From positions 421-64,420 of the forward strand of contig NZ_QUEP01000009.1 in the NCBI RefSeq assembly GCF_003478035.1: a DNA stretch of 64,000 bases, in the 5' to 3' direction. Source of the DNA: Clostridium sp. OF03-18AA. GTDB taxonomy: Bacteria > Bacillota > Clostridia > Lachnospirales > Lachnospiraceae. Numbering within the stretch: the stretch's first letter is position 1; each line of letters starts with the position of its first letter. The translations under genes were made by a program, and so were the position numbers. This document shows, one piece after another, positions 34,024 to 46,700 of this stretch. The notes under the pieces were generated by a model, which did not search any database, was not told where the DNA came from, and saw nothing but the letters and a program-made list of their open reading frames with translations.

Positions 34024-37000
34024 ATGAAAAAGAGCAGAAAAAACAGAGGAAGAAAGAGCCGGATGATGTTAGCGGGATTAGGAGTCTGCATGGCGCTCGG
34101 AACACCGGTAAAGGGAATGGCAGTTTTAAGAAGCGTGGAGACGGCGGAGGGGAAAATTGCGACTGCGTCGGATGCGTCCGGGAAGATCGCTGTATTCGCG
34201 GCGGACGATGAGATCTGGGGTGCGGATGTAGGTGATATGAGCTTCCTGAGTGGAAGATCCGGAGACGGAAGCAAAGAAAAACCTTACCAGCTCACGACAA
34301 AAGAGCATCTGATCGGACTTGCGGTTCTCGCGTCCATGGGAATGGAAATTGGAAGCGGGGAGGGAACGTACTCGGGTAATTATAGAGGTGCCTGGTTTGA
34401 ACTGGGGAAAAATATCGATCTCGGCGGCATGAACTGGATCCCGATCGGTTTTTACCGAACCGGTGCGGATATGCGGGCGGGAAAAGTGAGTCCGTTTGAA
34501 GGTCATTTTGACGGAAATGGGAAGACTGTCTCGAATTTTCGCATGTACCAGCCGTCCTGGGACTTTGGAGGACTGTTCGGAATGGTGGAGAATGCGGAGA
34601 TCACGGATCTTAAAGTAAAGCCGGGACATGTGATCACAGTGAAGGAAAATGGAGGAATTCTTGCGGGCCGGGCAAAGCATTCGGTGATCCGGAATGTGAC
34701 GGTAAATGGGACACTGAGGACTACCGGCACCGTTGGCGGAGTGACCGCGGATGTTCTGGAAGATTCTGTGGTGGAAAACTGTGTTTCCGACCATGTGGCG
34801 ATCGACGCGGGAAGCGGAAAGGAGATCTTCATTGGCGGAATTGCCGGGCGGGCCTCCGAGTCACTGATCGCGGATTGTGAAGTGAATACCGGGGACAGCC
34901 TGAGCGCCAGGATCCAGGGCGGTGGTTATGTTGGCGGAATTGCGGGCTTTCAGAATTCTGCAGATATCTTTAATTCGCATGTGATGGGGACCATCGGCGG
35001 AAGCGGTGCCCAGTCTATCGGCGGAATTACCGGAAAATATGCCTCCGGAAAGATCAAAGTGGCGAGATTTGAGGGAACGATCGCGTCCTCCGGACTCGGA
35101 AGTGCGGCGCGGGAGGGAACCTTCATCGGAACGCACGATACTGGGTTCCATTTCCGCTATGGTGCGGAGGCTGGCGCGGACGCAGCGTATCTGTTCGCAG
35201 ACACGGAGGAAAAGATCGCGGCCGGAGTCTGTGGTTCCGGAGTTTCGGATGATAACCGGTTTTCATATGATGCCCATATCGGTTTCTGGAACAAGGGCGA
35301 TAATTTCTACACATTAGTCCAGGGACAGAATGTAAAGAAAGAGGATGAGCTCTATTTCTACGAGGAACTCGAAAACGGAGTCCTCCATGTCGTGGATACG
35401 GAGGATGCGGCGAGACAGGGCCTGTATACTCCGGACCATTTCGCACCAAATTCCGTGGGACGGCCAGTGCGGGGATATCTGCTTTCGGTTCTTCAGGTGG
35501 ATACGGCGGCAAATTCAGAGAATTTCTACGATGTCGCAGTTCTCACAGCAAAAGGTCCGTCCGCGTACAGTAAAGAATTTCATAAAGCTTACCGGGGTGC
35601 AGTGGTGGCCGGGGACACGGTGACAGTCCTCACAGCGCCCAGGAATACGGAGACGGAAAAATTCCAGATGGACGGTGTGCCGACTTATACGGACTCTCTG
35701 GGGCGAAGAAGGAAGACGAGCTATCAGACAGGCGGTTCCTACCAGTTTGTGATGCCGGAGCATGACACGGAAGTATCTGCTGTCTATAAGAAGGTGGCTG
35801 CAGGCGTGCGGGTGGAGCCTCAGGAATTTGCTTTCAGGGTCACAGAGGAGCGCACCGGCGACCGGATGAACCCGTCGATCACAACGGAAGTGCGGGACAG
35901 CGCGGGAAAACTTTTGGCGAGATATCTGAACGGAAAGCCGGAAGCAGGGACAAAGGTCCAGGATGTGAAGATCCAGGCGGTAGTCGATAAGAATAATGAT
36001 GTCGCTGATGAGGCGGTGAGATGGAGCGTGGACGATGATGAACTGATCCTTTTAAAGAAAAATGATGATGAGGATGAGTCCGGATATACGAAAAAGAGCG
36101 CTTCGATCGAGCTGAATCTGAATGCCGGATTTTTTAAGGACATCGTCGGGAAGGCTGAGGCAGAGCAGGCAAAGAAACAGTACCGGTATCCGATCGAGGA
36201 TACGATTTACGGAAACGGAATTCAGGGTGGACTTGCTGTCCTGACGGCAAAAACGAGACCTGTATCCAGTTTCGAGGAGAAGTCTGTGACGGCAAACTGC
36301 AGGATCCCGGTAACCTTCCAGATCAAAGACCGGACGAAGGTCGCGGCGGAAGGAGCATCTCTCAATAAGACGGCTTTAAATTTTACAGTCACCAGAAAAC
36401 TGACCGGTGACCGGAAAAATCCGCAGGAGACACTCACAGTATCAGCACCGCAGATCCTTTCGGGGACCTTTGCACCGGATTATTTTGACAAAAAAGATAT
36501 CAATTGGACAGTCGGTGATCATGCGATCATCCAGATGGATGCCGGTTTTGTGGAAGAAGGGATCGCGGACGGCGATTACCGGAACGCGAAGGTGAGCGCC
36601 AAAAAGGATACAAGATGGATCCTGGATCTCATGGAAGCAGATGACGCGGCTCATGCGGAACATATTTATGAAAAACGCACCGGATATGGGACCCGAAGCA
36701 CGGATGTGATCATGGCAGCAAAGGATGCGCTTGGAAATATCCAGTCGGCAGCCTGCAGTGTGAAAGTGGACTTTGTGACGGATGACCAGACGGTGGTGAT
36801 GCCTGAGGAGATCAGGGCGGATCAGGATACGCTGACCTTTGCGCTGACACTTACGAAAAGCGGATCAAGATACAACCCGGTACTTAGCTGGGAGGGCTCG
36901 GATGCTCAGAAGATCACGGCAGAACTTGTTCCCGAAGCGGCGCTCAAAGGGAATGGAGACGGAAATTTTGTACTTGAATGGAGATCTCGATCCGGAGCTG

Positions 37001-37719
37001 TGAAAGCGGAAAACGGAGTGATATCGGCAGATACAGTCGCATCCTGGATCACGGAGGCGATGAAGAAATACCCGTATACGGCGGAAACCACGGATGAGAT
37101 CACGGTGAAGGCAGGAACTATTGAAAAAAAGATCCCGGTAAAATTGACGTTTAAACTTGTAGACCGGACATGGTCAGGAAGTTCCGGAGGACATTCTTCT
37201 GGCAGTGGAAGTACGGGAAGTGTATTGAAAAAGCTGCAGAATACAGGAGAACAGCCGAAAGGAAGTATTGCCGGTGAATGGAGAAAAGAAGCAGACGGAA
37301 GCTGGCGGTTTGTTTCCGGCGGAAAAACTTATGCCGGTGAATGGGCCTGGATCTACAATCCATACGCAAAAGAAGGTCAGGAAAAAACTTCCTGGTTTCA
37401 TTTCGCAAGTGACGGCAGGATGCAGACCGGCTGGTTTCTCGACGAAAAGGATGGCAGCTGGTATTACCTCCGGAAGACGAGCGACGGAAACCAGGGAAAA
37501 ATGCAGACCGGATGGCTGAAAGAGGGAGAAAAATGGTATTACCTTGGACCGACGGGACGAATGACAAAGGGATGGAACTGGATCGACGGAAAATGTTACT
37601 ATATGGACCAGAAAAACGGACATATGCTGGCGGGCTGTATGACACCGGACGGATATACCGTGGATGATACAGGTGCATGGTGTGTTCACGGGGTTGTGCA
37701 GACATTTGGAAAGAAATAA
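34024..37719 (+). CDS. Secreted surface protein with GLUG-like and cell-wall-binding repeats
   Basis: A 1231-residue exported protein with a basic N-terminus and hydrophobic signal (residues about 12-30). Residues about 180-350 hold glycine-rich repeats of the GLUG type (GGLFGMVENAEITDLKV, GGIAGRASESLIADCEV, GGIAGFQNSADIFNSHV). Residues about 600-1050 hold three related domains starting FAFRVTEERTGDRMNP, LNFTVTRKLTGDRKNP and LTFALTLTKSGSRYNP. A Ser/Gly linker follows, then C-terminal wall-binding repeats (about 1080-1225) such as GRMQTGW and GEKWYYLGPTGRMTKGW, resembling choline/wall-binding modules. It is expected to be non-covalently attached to the wall. It precedes the giant adhesin by 15 bases. 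Confidence 0.8.
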   Translation: MKKSRKNRGRKSRMMLAGLGVCMALGTPVKGMAVLRSVETAEGKIATASDASGKIAVFAADDEIWGADVGDMSFLSGRSGDGSKEKPYQLTTKEHLIGLAVLASMGMEIGSGEGTYSGNYRGAWFELGKNIDLGGMNWIPIGFYRTGADMRAGKVSPFEGHFDGNGKTVSNFRMYQPSWDFGGLFGMVENAEITDLKVKPGHVITVKENGGILAGRAKHSVIRNVTVNGTLRTTGTVGGVTADVLEDSVVENCVSDHVAIDAGSGKEIFIGGIAGRASESLIADCEVNTGDSLSARIQGGGYVGGIAGFQNSADIFNSHVMGTIGGSGAQSIGGITGKYASGKIKVARFEGTIASSGLGSAAREGTFIGTHDTGFHFRYGAEAGADAAYLFADTEEKIAAGVCGSGVSDDNRFSYDAHIGFWNKGDNFYTLVQGQNVKKEDELYFYEELENGVLHVVDTEDAARQGLYTPDHFAPNSVGRPVRGYLLSVLQVDTAANSENFYDVAVLTAKGPSAYSKEFHKAYRGAVVAGDTVTVLTAPRNTETEKFQMDGVPTYTDSLGRRRKTSYQTGGSYQFVMPEHDTEVSAVYKKVAAGVRVEPQEFAFRVTEERTGDRMNPSITTEVRDSAGKLLARYLNGKPEAGTKVQDVKIQAVVDKNNDVADEAVRWSVDDDELILLKKNDDEDESGYTKKSASIELNLNAGFFKDIVGKAEAEQAKKQYRYPIEDTIYGNGIQGGLAVLTAKTRPVSSFEEKSVTANCRIPVTFQIKDRTKVAAEGASLNKTALNFTVTRKLTGDRKNPQETLTVSAPQILSGTFAPDYFDKKDINWTVGDHAIIQMDAGFVEEGIADGDYRNAKVSAKKDTRWILDLMEADDAAHAEHIYEKRTGYGTRSTDVIMAAKDALGNIQSAACSVKVDFVTDDQTVVMPEEIRADQDTLTFALTLTKSGSRYNPVLSWEGSDAQKITAELVPEAALKGNGDGNFVLEWRSRSGAVKAENGVISADTVASWITEAMKKYPYTAETTDEITVKAGTIEKKIPVKLTFKLVDRTWSGSSGGHSSGSGSTGSVLKKLQNTGEQPKGSIAGEWRKEADGSWRFVSGGKTYAGEWAWIYNPYAKEGQEKTSWFHFASDGRMQTGWFLDEKDGSWYYLRKTSDGNQGKMQTGWLKEGEKWYYLGPTGRMTKGWNWIDGKCYYMDQKNGHMLAGCMTPDGYTVDDTGAWCVHGVVQTFGKK

Positions 37720-37734
37720 TGGCGGGGGATCAGG

Positions 37735-40700
37735 ATGGAAAAGAAGAAAAGAAGGCGATGGATAGCCGGTTTTCTGGCGGTTATCATGACGATCACGGGA
37801 GTGGGGATTCCACTCCCGTTCCCGTCCGAGGCATCGGATATATGGCCGCAGAAATCGACGGCACCGTTCTACTGCCTCGATGGAGGAAAAGGATGGAAAA
37901 AAGTCAACCGGTATGACATGTATAAATTTGATACGATGCCGTCTCCCCTTACGGAGACGCAGGCGAAACGGCTATTCTGGGCGTATCCGGATAACTGGTC
38001 AGCGTTAAAGGACGCGGCAAAAAAATTTGATCCGGGCCTCTATGCGGAAATTGCCTCCACAACATCGAGTGCCAATATCGTAAAATATGTGAAAGACGAT
38101 GCCGGAACAAAATTTGCCTGGGTGGCTGACAATCCGGAAATCGAAGATCGCGCGATCGCTGCAATGGAGCAGGCGTCATCGGTCGGACTGGCGGCGGGGA
38201 AAGAAGCACCGGACGCGATCCGGGGAGCGACTTCAGAAGATACGGCAGTGCCATTCCAGGTACTGCCTTTTTCCGACGGACCGGGGGCACTGGATACAGA
38301 ATTTGTGCTCGGAAAGGAGTTTATCCGCGATATTGCAAAGATCGAACCTCAGAGTGTCTGGGACAATGGATCGACCGGGGGAAATGTGGGCTGGCTGGAT
38401 GCCTCCCAGGATAAAAATATTGCAAAATCTGTGATGGGTACAAATCTGTATGAGGTGACCTGGAGCGGAGACGCGATCCGCATCCATAATAACGGCTCGG
38501 CGACTGCAAACGAAAATGCGGTCGGCAGCAGTATGACAGATGAAGAAAAATATAATAAGACTACGGTTCGTTATAAGATCACGATGCGAGGAAATTCCGG
38601 CTGGTACACGGAAGGCAGCTGGAATCCGGAATATCTCCGGGAGTGGATGGATTTTAAGGTCTGCATCAACGCACCGGAACACCAGAGACTCTACAAAGCG
38701 GATATGAGGATCATTCCGTCGGATATGGTATTTTATCTTGTGATCAGCCAGGACGGAGGAGAAAAAGACGAAAGGCAGGAATACGGAGCAGAGACGCCGA
38801 CACTGGAATTTCAGATCTATCGCCATAAAGAGACTTTTTCGGCGGATTATAATGTCAGACTCGTAAAACATGATGATGAGACGGGAATGCCGTTAAAGGG
38901 AAGCCAGTTCTATCTGTATGAAAGATTTGAGGATCAGGATAAGATCTCAAAGGCGGATGGAGAGGGAAAACTTGCGGAAAAAAATTTAAGTTTTCGTCCA
39001 TGGAGAGACTTCCAGGTGTTTTCTGAAGGAACCACGAATGAAAAGGGTGAAATTACTTATCGCGATACCAGAAAGTATGCCTATGAAAAGACATATTGCG
39101 ACGGACATGCCGCTCCATCCTGGGCAAATATGCCTGAAGAACAGGGAAAAGGTGATGGGAAAAGCGATGCCTATGAGGAGGCGGCAGAACAGACGCGGGA
39201 CAATAACCGGGCGGCGGCAAAACAGTGGCTGGAGTTAGCAGAGGCCTGCGAGGCAGAGGCGGACGGCGGATGCCACTTCCACTGGCTTGCAGATGAGAGT
39301 GTCTATGACGAAGTGAAGGAGGTATTGGAGAGCGGAGAAGCAGACGGAAGAAGCCGGGAAGGCGCCGGGATGATGCGAAAGAACCGTGCCGCGTCTCAGG
39401 ATGCATTTGAAGGATCCGGCTGTAAAGCAGATTGTGAAGAGACTTACCGGAAATTTATCGGACTGCGTTTTACTTATACCTGGAAAGAAATCCAGGCGAG
39501 AAGTGGGTATATACTCCATGATCTGCATCAGGATGATATTCCGGTGGAGATGATCATGACGGATTCTTCCGAGGCAGGAGCGAATGCGGAGAAGGTGTCC
39601 GGAAGCAGCCGCGAGATTGCGGAAAACATCTGGTATTCGGGAACTGGAAGTATGGGTGAGAACAGTGTTTCAGAAAGAAAAATACCGATGGTGAAAAGCA
39701 CGATGGGAAATGTTCTGAGGAGAACTGCTTCCGACTCAGAAGCTGCGGCTGTCAGGGCGACGGAGTCCAATGCGGAAAAGAAAAGTATTTTCCGGATGCT
39801 TTATGACTTGTTCCGGGGAAAAGATCAGGATGAGGAAGAAGAAAATGGAGGATCAGACGGTTGGGGTGAGTTTGAAGGTGTTGGAGATTTTGCGGATATC
39901 CTGGCAGATGCAGAGGAAGATGGGATCCGGCATCTGAATACCGGGGATCCCGGAAAATATTCGCATTGTAACGGAGCGGAAAACTGTGGGGATGCATGGC
40001 ATGTCTATGACCACCGGACGGAAGGACGGATCCATATTACAAAAAAAGATCTGGACCTTTTCCGGGGAGAATCTGATAAGTATTCATCCTACGGGGATAC
40101 AGAAGGGGACGGAACACTTCAGGGGGCTGTTTACGGTCTTTTCGCGGCGGAAGACATTATCCATCCGGACGCAGAAGTAGCGGGAAACGGGACCCTGACA
40201 AATACAGGGATCGTCTACAGGAAGAATGATCTTGTGGCTGCGGCATCGACAGATCAGGACGGAAATGCAGATTTCCTGTGTTATACCGTAAAACCGGGGA
40301 TGGAATACGATTACGGGGAAGGGAAGATCAGCAAAAGAAATGATATTTCCTGGAACGGACCGGAAAATCTTTATCAGAAGAATACAGAAAAGACCGGAAA
40401 CTGCTGGATCGGACGCCCGCTGATCCTTGGAAAATATTATATAAAGGAGCTCTCAAGAAGCGAGGGATATGAACTCTCTGTAAATGGAATGGAGCAGCAG
40501 ATTACAAACCGGGGAAGCGGATATGATGTGCCGGATTCTGTGACAGATGCCAATGGAACTGCGGTGGTTACGATGCCGGAGCTTGCGGCTGCGATGGAAG
40601 GCGATGATGGAAGCGGAAAAGGATACGATGAACTTGCATTTACGGTGAGTTCCTCGGGAACTGCCGGGGAAAACGGAGATGGAGGATATGAGATCCTCGC

Positions 40701-43700
40701 CTGCGGCTTCCCGGAAGGGACAAAGTTTTATCGTGTCGATACAGGAGAAGAGCTGGTCACAGGACCTCATGTGACGGGAACAGAGACCGTGATCGTGAAA
40801 GATGCGGCAGGAAGAACGATATGGAAGCAGGCGGAAAGCGATTCCAGTGACCTTCTCTATCAGCCGGAACGTAACGCAGCGGGAAAGATCACCGGGCAGG
40901 AACCGGTGATCCGAATGGAACCGCAGATTTTAAAGGTGGAGCAGATCCCGGAGAAAATACCGATGCGCCTTGAAAATCTGTCTGTCGATGAGGACGATGA
41001 ACGTTTTCAGGCAAAACTGGAGGAATGTGATCTTTCAGACGAAACAGCAGACGCGTTTCTCTTTTTGAAAGCGCAGACGGAGGAAATCCTCGGAAAGAAC
41101 GGATATGATGTCCCGGTTACTGCAGGAGGGATCCGTTCTATGGAAACTGCACCGATTTACAACCGGGGAGTGAAAAAAGGTCAGACAGATGTCTGGGGTA
41201 TGACGACGGAACCAGGAGAAACAGCGAAAAAAACAGTATATGGGGCAGCAGTACAGGAAATCTCTGTCACATGCAAAAAGAATGACAGTATCCTGGATCT
41301 CATGCAGAATATTTTCACCTGGTATCAGGAACATCCCCAGTGGAATTTTGGTGGGATCGACATGATCAGAAGAGAAGGAGACCACTATCAGATCACCCTG
41401 TACGCCGGGGCATCCTCGATCGGGAATCGAAGATTTTTTACATCGAAAACGGAAAATGGAAGGAAAACGGTGGACTGCGTGTATGCCGTATACGAGGATC
41501 CGGTAAATCTTCGCTGGGTCTACCAGGAATATAAAAACAGTGGAAAGTATCGGTTTCAGGTGGACAGACAGTACATGCTCGGGAACGGCAGAGGCAGAAG
41601 ATATTATCTTGACGCGACACTGACCCCGGTCATGATGCCGGGAACGGATGGAAAACTGACGGAGATCATGCATCAGGTCATGGTTTACCATAAAAAAGGG
41701 GAAGACGTGATCGATTACCTGTCTGGAGATCCGGCACATGGATACCGCGTTCCACTTACAAAGACGGAAGATAAGATCGAGATCACGACAGAAAAAGAAG
41801 TCGTGGAAAAAGACGTGGAACTTCCGGATGTGGTGAGAGAGGAAAAAAACGGTGTATACAGGATCCATATAAAGACCGCGGGGAAGGATTCTTTTGGAAA
41901 AGAATTCAATGATAAAAAGACGAGTCTTACTTTAAACTTTACTGCAAAACTTCCGGAAAAAAGCCATGTTCTGACGGAAAAAGAGATCCGGATGCTTGGA
42001 AATGCGAATGTCCGGGGATATCGGGCGGGAGACCGGATCGGCTATGCGGAATACCTTGTAAGGTTTTCGGGTGCAGCTCTTGCAGCGTCTGTTTCGAAGA
42101 ACCGGGATCTTTCCAATACCTATATTATCGCAAAGCGGCTGATCTATCGCGGGCAGGATAAGATCAGCGAGGACGGGGATACGGGACTGACACCGGCAAT
42201 TGTTCTTGAGCGGCCTGTGAAACAGAAAATACGCGTGGAAAAAAAGACGGACGACGGAGAAAATATCGGGAATTTCCGCTTTAAGATCTACCTGAAGTCC
42301 AATCTGGAACGAATTTTCTGTACAAAAGACGGAGAGATTTCCTGGGCAGATAAAAACGGAAATCCGGTGCAGATCGAAGAATACCGGGAACATTTTCCAG
42401 AGCTGGTGCAGAAGATCTATACGAGAAAGGAAATCCGACAGGTACTGGAGACGGTGGAGCGGAGGAAAGATTCTGACCAGGGTGAAGGAACGATTCACGA
42501 GTATAACTATGAAAAGTTCTTCGCGGCTATCCGAACGGCGGATACAGATCGCTGGAAGAGAAAGGGAAAACTGTGGAATACGTCATTTAAACCATTTGCG
42601 TCCAGCCTTATCAGCGGAAAGAAAAATGAGATCAATACTTCAGAATATGCGAAAGAAAACACAAAGCGCTCGGATGCGGTCCGGCAGTTCGCCATCGACT
42701 GGTATCTGAAAGAGGAGATGGAAAATCTGCAGTATAAAGAGAGCAAATATCCGGATGAGCAGTACGACCATGCCTTTTTTCTTGCGATCCAAAAGGCGGA
42801 GGAGTATCTGCAGCCATTTTTCCGATATGATCTTGGAAAGATCTACGCGATCGCATGGGACAGCGAGGAGGACGGTGGTTCTGACGGAGATCAGACAACT
42901 CTGACCGTTCAAAAGAAAAATGGGGAGACAAAGGAAGAGGCAGCTGCGGCAGTTTCTGAATATCTCCCATACGGAGAGTATGTGATCGCAGAGGAACAGC
43001 CATATGCACCTGAATTACTGGACTTTAAGAACAGGCATTATGAGATTGATGCGCCGAAGGGGATCTTCCTTCCGGAGGCAGCAGGACAGTCCGGGGATGA
43101 TCAGAGAGAAAACTATATTTATAAGAGAGCGTATTCCCCATGGGATCTTGCGAAAAAGTACCTGATCCGCTTCAATGAGGAGTGGGACAAAAATCAGCAG
43201 CAGGAGCTGCGGGAGTATGTGATCAGTGCCCACAGCAATGACGGGGATTTTGAAGTTTATCCATATGGCCTCTCAGAAAAAGCAAAGACCGGCCATTATG
43301 AACCTTATGGAAACGGGAAGGTGGGGCGATATTATCACTATCGGTCAGACAGCGAATACGGAGCGAAAACGGATGGAAAGGAGACGATGACAGGGGTAAA
43401 AACAGCTCGTAACGGAGAATATGCGCCGATGCTGGTTCCATGGAGCATTGTAGATCCGAATGAGCAGAAAGATGACAAGAGCTGGACAGGATATGGAGAA
43501 AAATCATTTCTGGACCGGAAATATTATGCTGATGTGAGAATTGAAAAGCTTGATGCGGAAACAGGGGAACCGATCCTTTACGATGACGCAGTATTCGGGA
43601 TCTACCGTGCAGAGAGAAATGAGGCAGAGAATGGTGATGGAGCTGTAACGTGTTACACGGCTGATACGATGATCCTGGGAAGCAGATATTTTCTGGAAGC

Positions 43701-46700
43701 GATGGGAGCGAAGGAGATCCGACCGTTTGCGCGGAAAGCGCCTGGAGCCGGAGAACTCTTTTACGGAACGGTTCCTGCGGGAACGCCGGTCTGTCATGAG
43801 GAAGATCTTGTAAGCTTTACGGACAGAGATGGACTGCAGGCGGGAACGCTCCTGGCGATCCCAACAATCCGGGATATTGCGGAAAAGGGGATTCTTCAGG
43901 CAACAGGTTACGCGAAAACGCCAAATCCTCTTCCGGCAGGAGTCTATGTGCTGGCAGAGATAAAGGCGCCGTCTGGATATGTACGTTCAGGACCTGTGGC
44001 GGTGGAAATCTACAGTGACAGGATCCTGTATTCCGGTGGCTGGACGGAAGAGAAAACGGCAGCATCCGTTTATGGATATGAGCAGGATCCGAAGGGGATC
44101 CATCCGAAGAATGTCACGGATACAGCCAGAATCTACGCGGAAAATACCGCAACAATTCTGGAAGTTTCAAAAACAAAGACAATAGATACAACTCGTGGAA
44201 TGAAGGTATCAGGCCGCGTGGAAGGTACGATCTCTGAACTTCGCGCACAGTATGGACTGGAGAATCTCGACCTTGCCTATGATCATGCAGGGATATACCA
44301 GGGATTTGGCTGGAAGAAAGGGACACTGGAGATACTGGAAGAGCGGAAACATGCCGGAGAGAGAGTGGAGCTCGTTTATGAGAACGGTGTCTTTCAGGGA
44401 TACGGCTATGTGACAAAAAGGCTTGAAACGGCAGATCATGAGAACCCATATGTAACCGGAGCGAAACTTGCGCTTTATGACGCGATCCGGGTAGAAACGA
44501 CCGGAGATTCCGAGGATTACGCATTTGAAGGTGTGGAGGTCACAAGGGACAGAAACGGAAATGTGACAGATATTGTCGTAAAGGAGGGATATGCAGGAGA
44601 AAAACAGGAATTCTCTCGTGAACCAGGATCGGAAAATGATACCCGGGGCGAAGGAATCTGGAAACTCAGGACCGTGAAGAGACCGGATACCCCGGTCCTG
44701 CTCTACGATCTCGGGAATCTTGATGTGATAACGAAAGGAAAAGATGGAACTCTTTACGGCTATGACCGGGAAGGGCGGCGGCAGAAGATCACCTTTGATA
44801 CGAGATCGATCTACGCGCTGAAAAATGGAAAACCTGTATTTGAAGTATCTGGAGGCGATTTCTCAAAACTTGTATATGATCGGAAGTCGAAGGCGTTTAC
44901 CTCGATGGATCCGGAGACTACGCTGTTTCATCTTGACTCATTCCTGTGCAGGGACGCGGAAACAGATCCCTATACGGGACTGGCATATGTGAGGAAGATG
45001 GAGATTGGAAGGTATGGAAGGGAACGACCGGTCTTTTACGTGTGGCCGGTGGTAAAAGAGACGGATTCATCGGGGAATTTGATCGGAAGACGGAAAATAT
45101 TGACCGGAAGACCGGCAGAAATCGCAGAAGAAACTGAGAATGCCTATATTACTGGGACATGGAACCCGAAAACAGGTCGTTTCGAAAAAAAGATGGAACC
45201 AGTTCTCGATGAGTTTGGACTGGTAAAATATTATCCGGAAAGCGGCGCCGTGTACAAGAAAGGAGAATCGGTCTATGACCGGGATGGGGATTATGTGACA
45301 TACCGGTATGAAGATCTTCTGGAAATGGAGAACCGTGCGGCATACCACTTGAACAGGAGAGAGGATCTTCTTGATGTAGGGGATCCGGAGGATGAGGCGG
45401 ATGATGTACCTTTAAAACACAGAAAGGGAGAGGTATGGATCATTCCGAATGTATGGGTCAGCGGTGAGAAAACGATCCAGGACGGCAGCACGGATGAGGA
45501 GACGGATGGACAGTCGGATCTTTTAAGACGTGTGATCCCGGGAAGCTACATTCTTGAGGAACTGGAGGCGCCGGATGGGTATGTGCGTGCGCTTCCGGCA
45601 GCAGTGGAGGTGAATGAGACAAAAGAAATCCAGAGAGTCGTCCTGTCAGATGAGAAGACGAAGGTGGAGATTGCAAAGACAGATGGGACAGAAAGCTATG
45701 TTCAGAATATCGAAAACGGGACGGACAGCCAGAATAAAGAAAACGGGACGGAGATCCGCGGATCATACGATCAGAAGTTTGTCAAAGGAGCAAAACTTGC
45801 GCTCTTTAAAGCGAAGCGTGTGAATTCTGCGGATCATGAGAAATACCCCAAAGGATACTACCTTGTGAAGGCAGAAGAGACGCCTGCTGTGTGGAGCTCA
45901 GAAGACCCGTTGGACAATCACAAAGTTCCGGTGACGGCGCTGTGGATTACGGATGGAAAACCAAAGTATTTTGAGGGAATTCCGGTGGGAAACTATATCC
46001 TGGAGGAGTTGGAGACTCCGCCTGGTTATCTTCCTGCTTCGATGGAGATCACAGTGGAAGAGACAAAAGAGCTGCAGAGCTTTGTCCTGAAGGATGACCA
46101 TACAAAACTGGAGATCCTTAAGTTTGAGAGAAATACGTCCGGCGAGAAAGAAGCGCTGTCCTGGCCGGCGTCTCCCGAATTTGTTCTCTGTGAAGCGGAT
46201 CTTGATGAAAACGGGGAGGTGAAGATGGAGAACGGTACTTATGGGTACCGGAAAGACCGGATTGCAGACAGTTGGAAGGCAGATGACCTGTCAGAGTACC
46301 TTCCGGCGGTCCCGGAGGCGTATGAAAAGATGTTTGGCGAGTATGGAAATGGATTTGAACAGTTTTCATGGAGAAAAGAAATCACGGGACGAGTGATCTC
46401 CGGAGAGGCCAGACTTCTGGAGAATAAAGAAACAGAGGATCAAGGGATCATCCTGCAGCTCTGGGAGCTATCGGATGGAAGCAGAATGCAGGTTTCTGTA
46501 TCCGCAAATGGAAATCCGGAAAAATTAACGCAGAATGGTCAGCCGTCACCGGCATTTGAGTATCAGTTCCGTTACCGTTCCGGATTTTCCGGCAGCTTCC
46601 CGGAAGTGACCAGCTACGATACAAGAGGCGGTCTGCACCGGATCGATCGGCTTCCGGAAGGAAAATATGTGCTTCTGGAGAGTAAGGTTCCGGATGGATA

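Noticed and set aside
37735..38100. Thioester domain at the adhesin N-terminus (FYCLDGG and TQAKRLFW)
   Set aside because: The Cys and Gln spacing suggests such a domain, but the motif match is too weak to claim.
38233..38871. Long minus-strand frames inside the giant adhesin gene
   Set aside because: All are antisense to a continuous 3364-codon gene and have no recognisable domains or ribosome sites.
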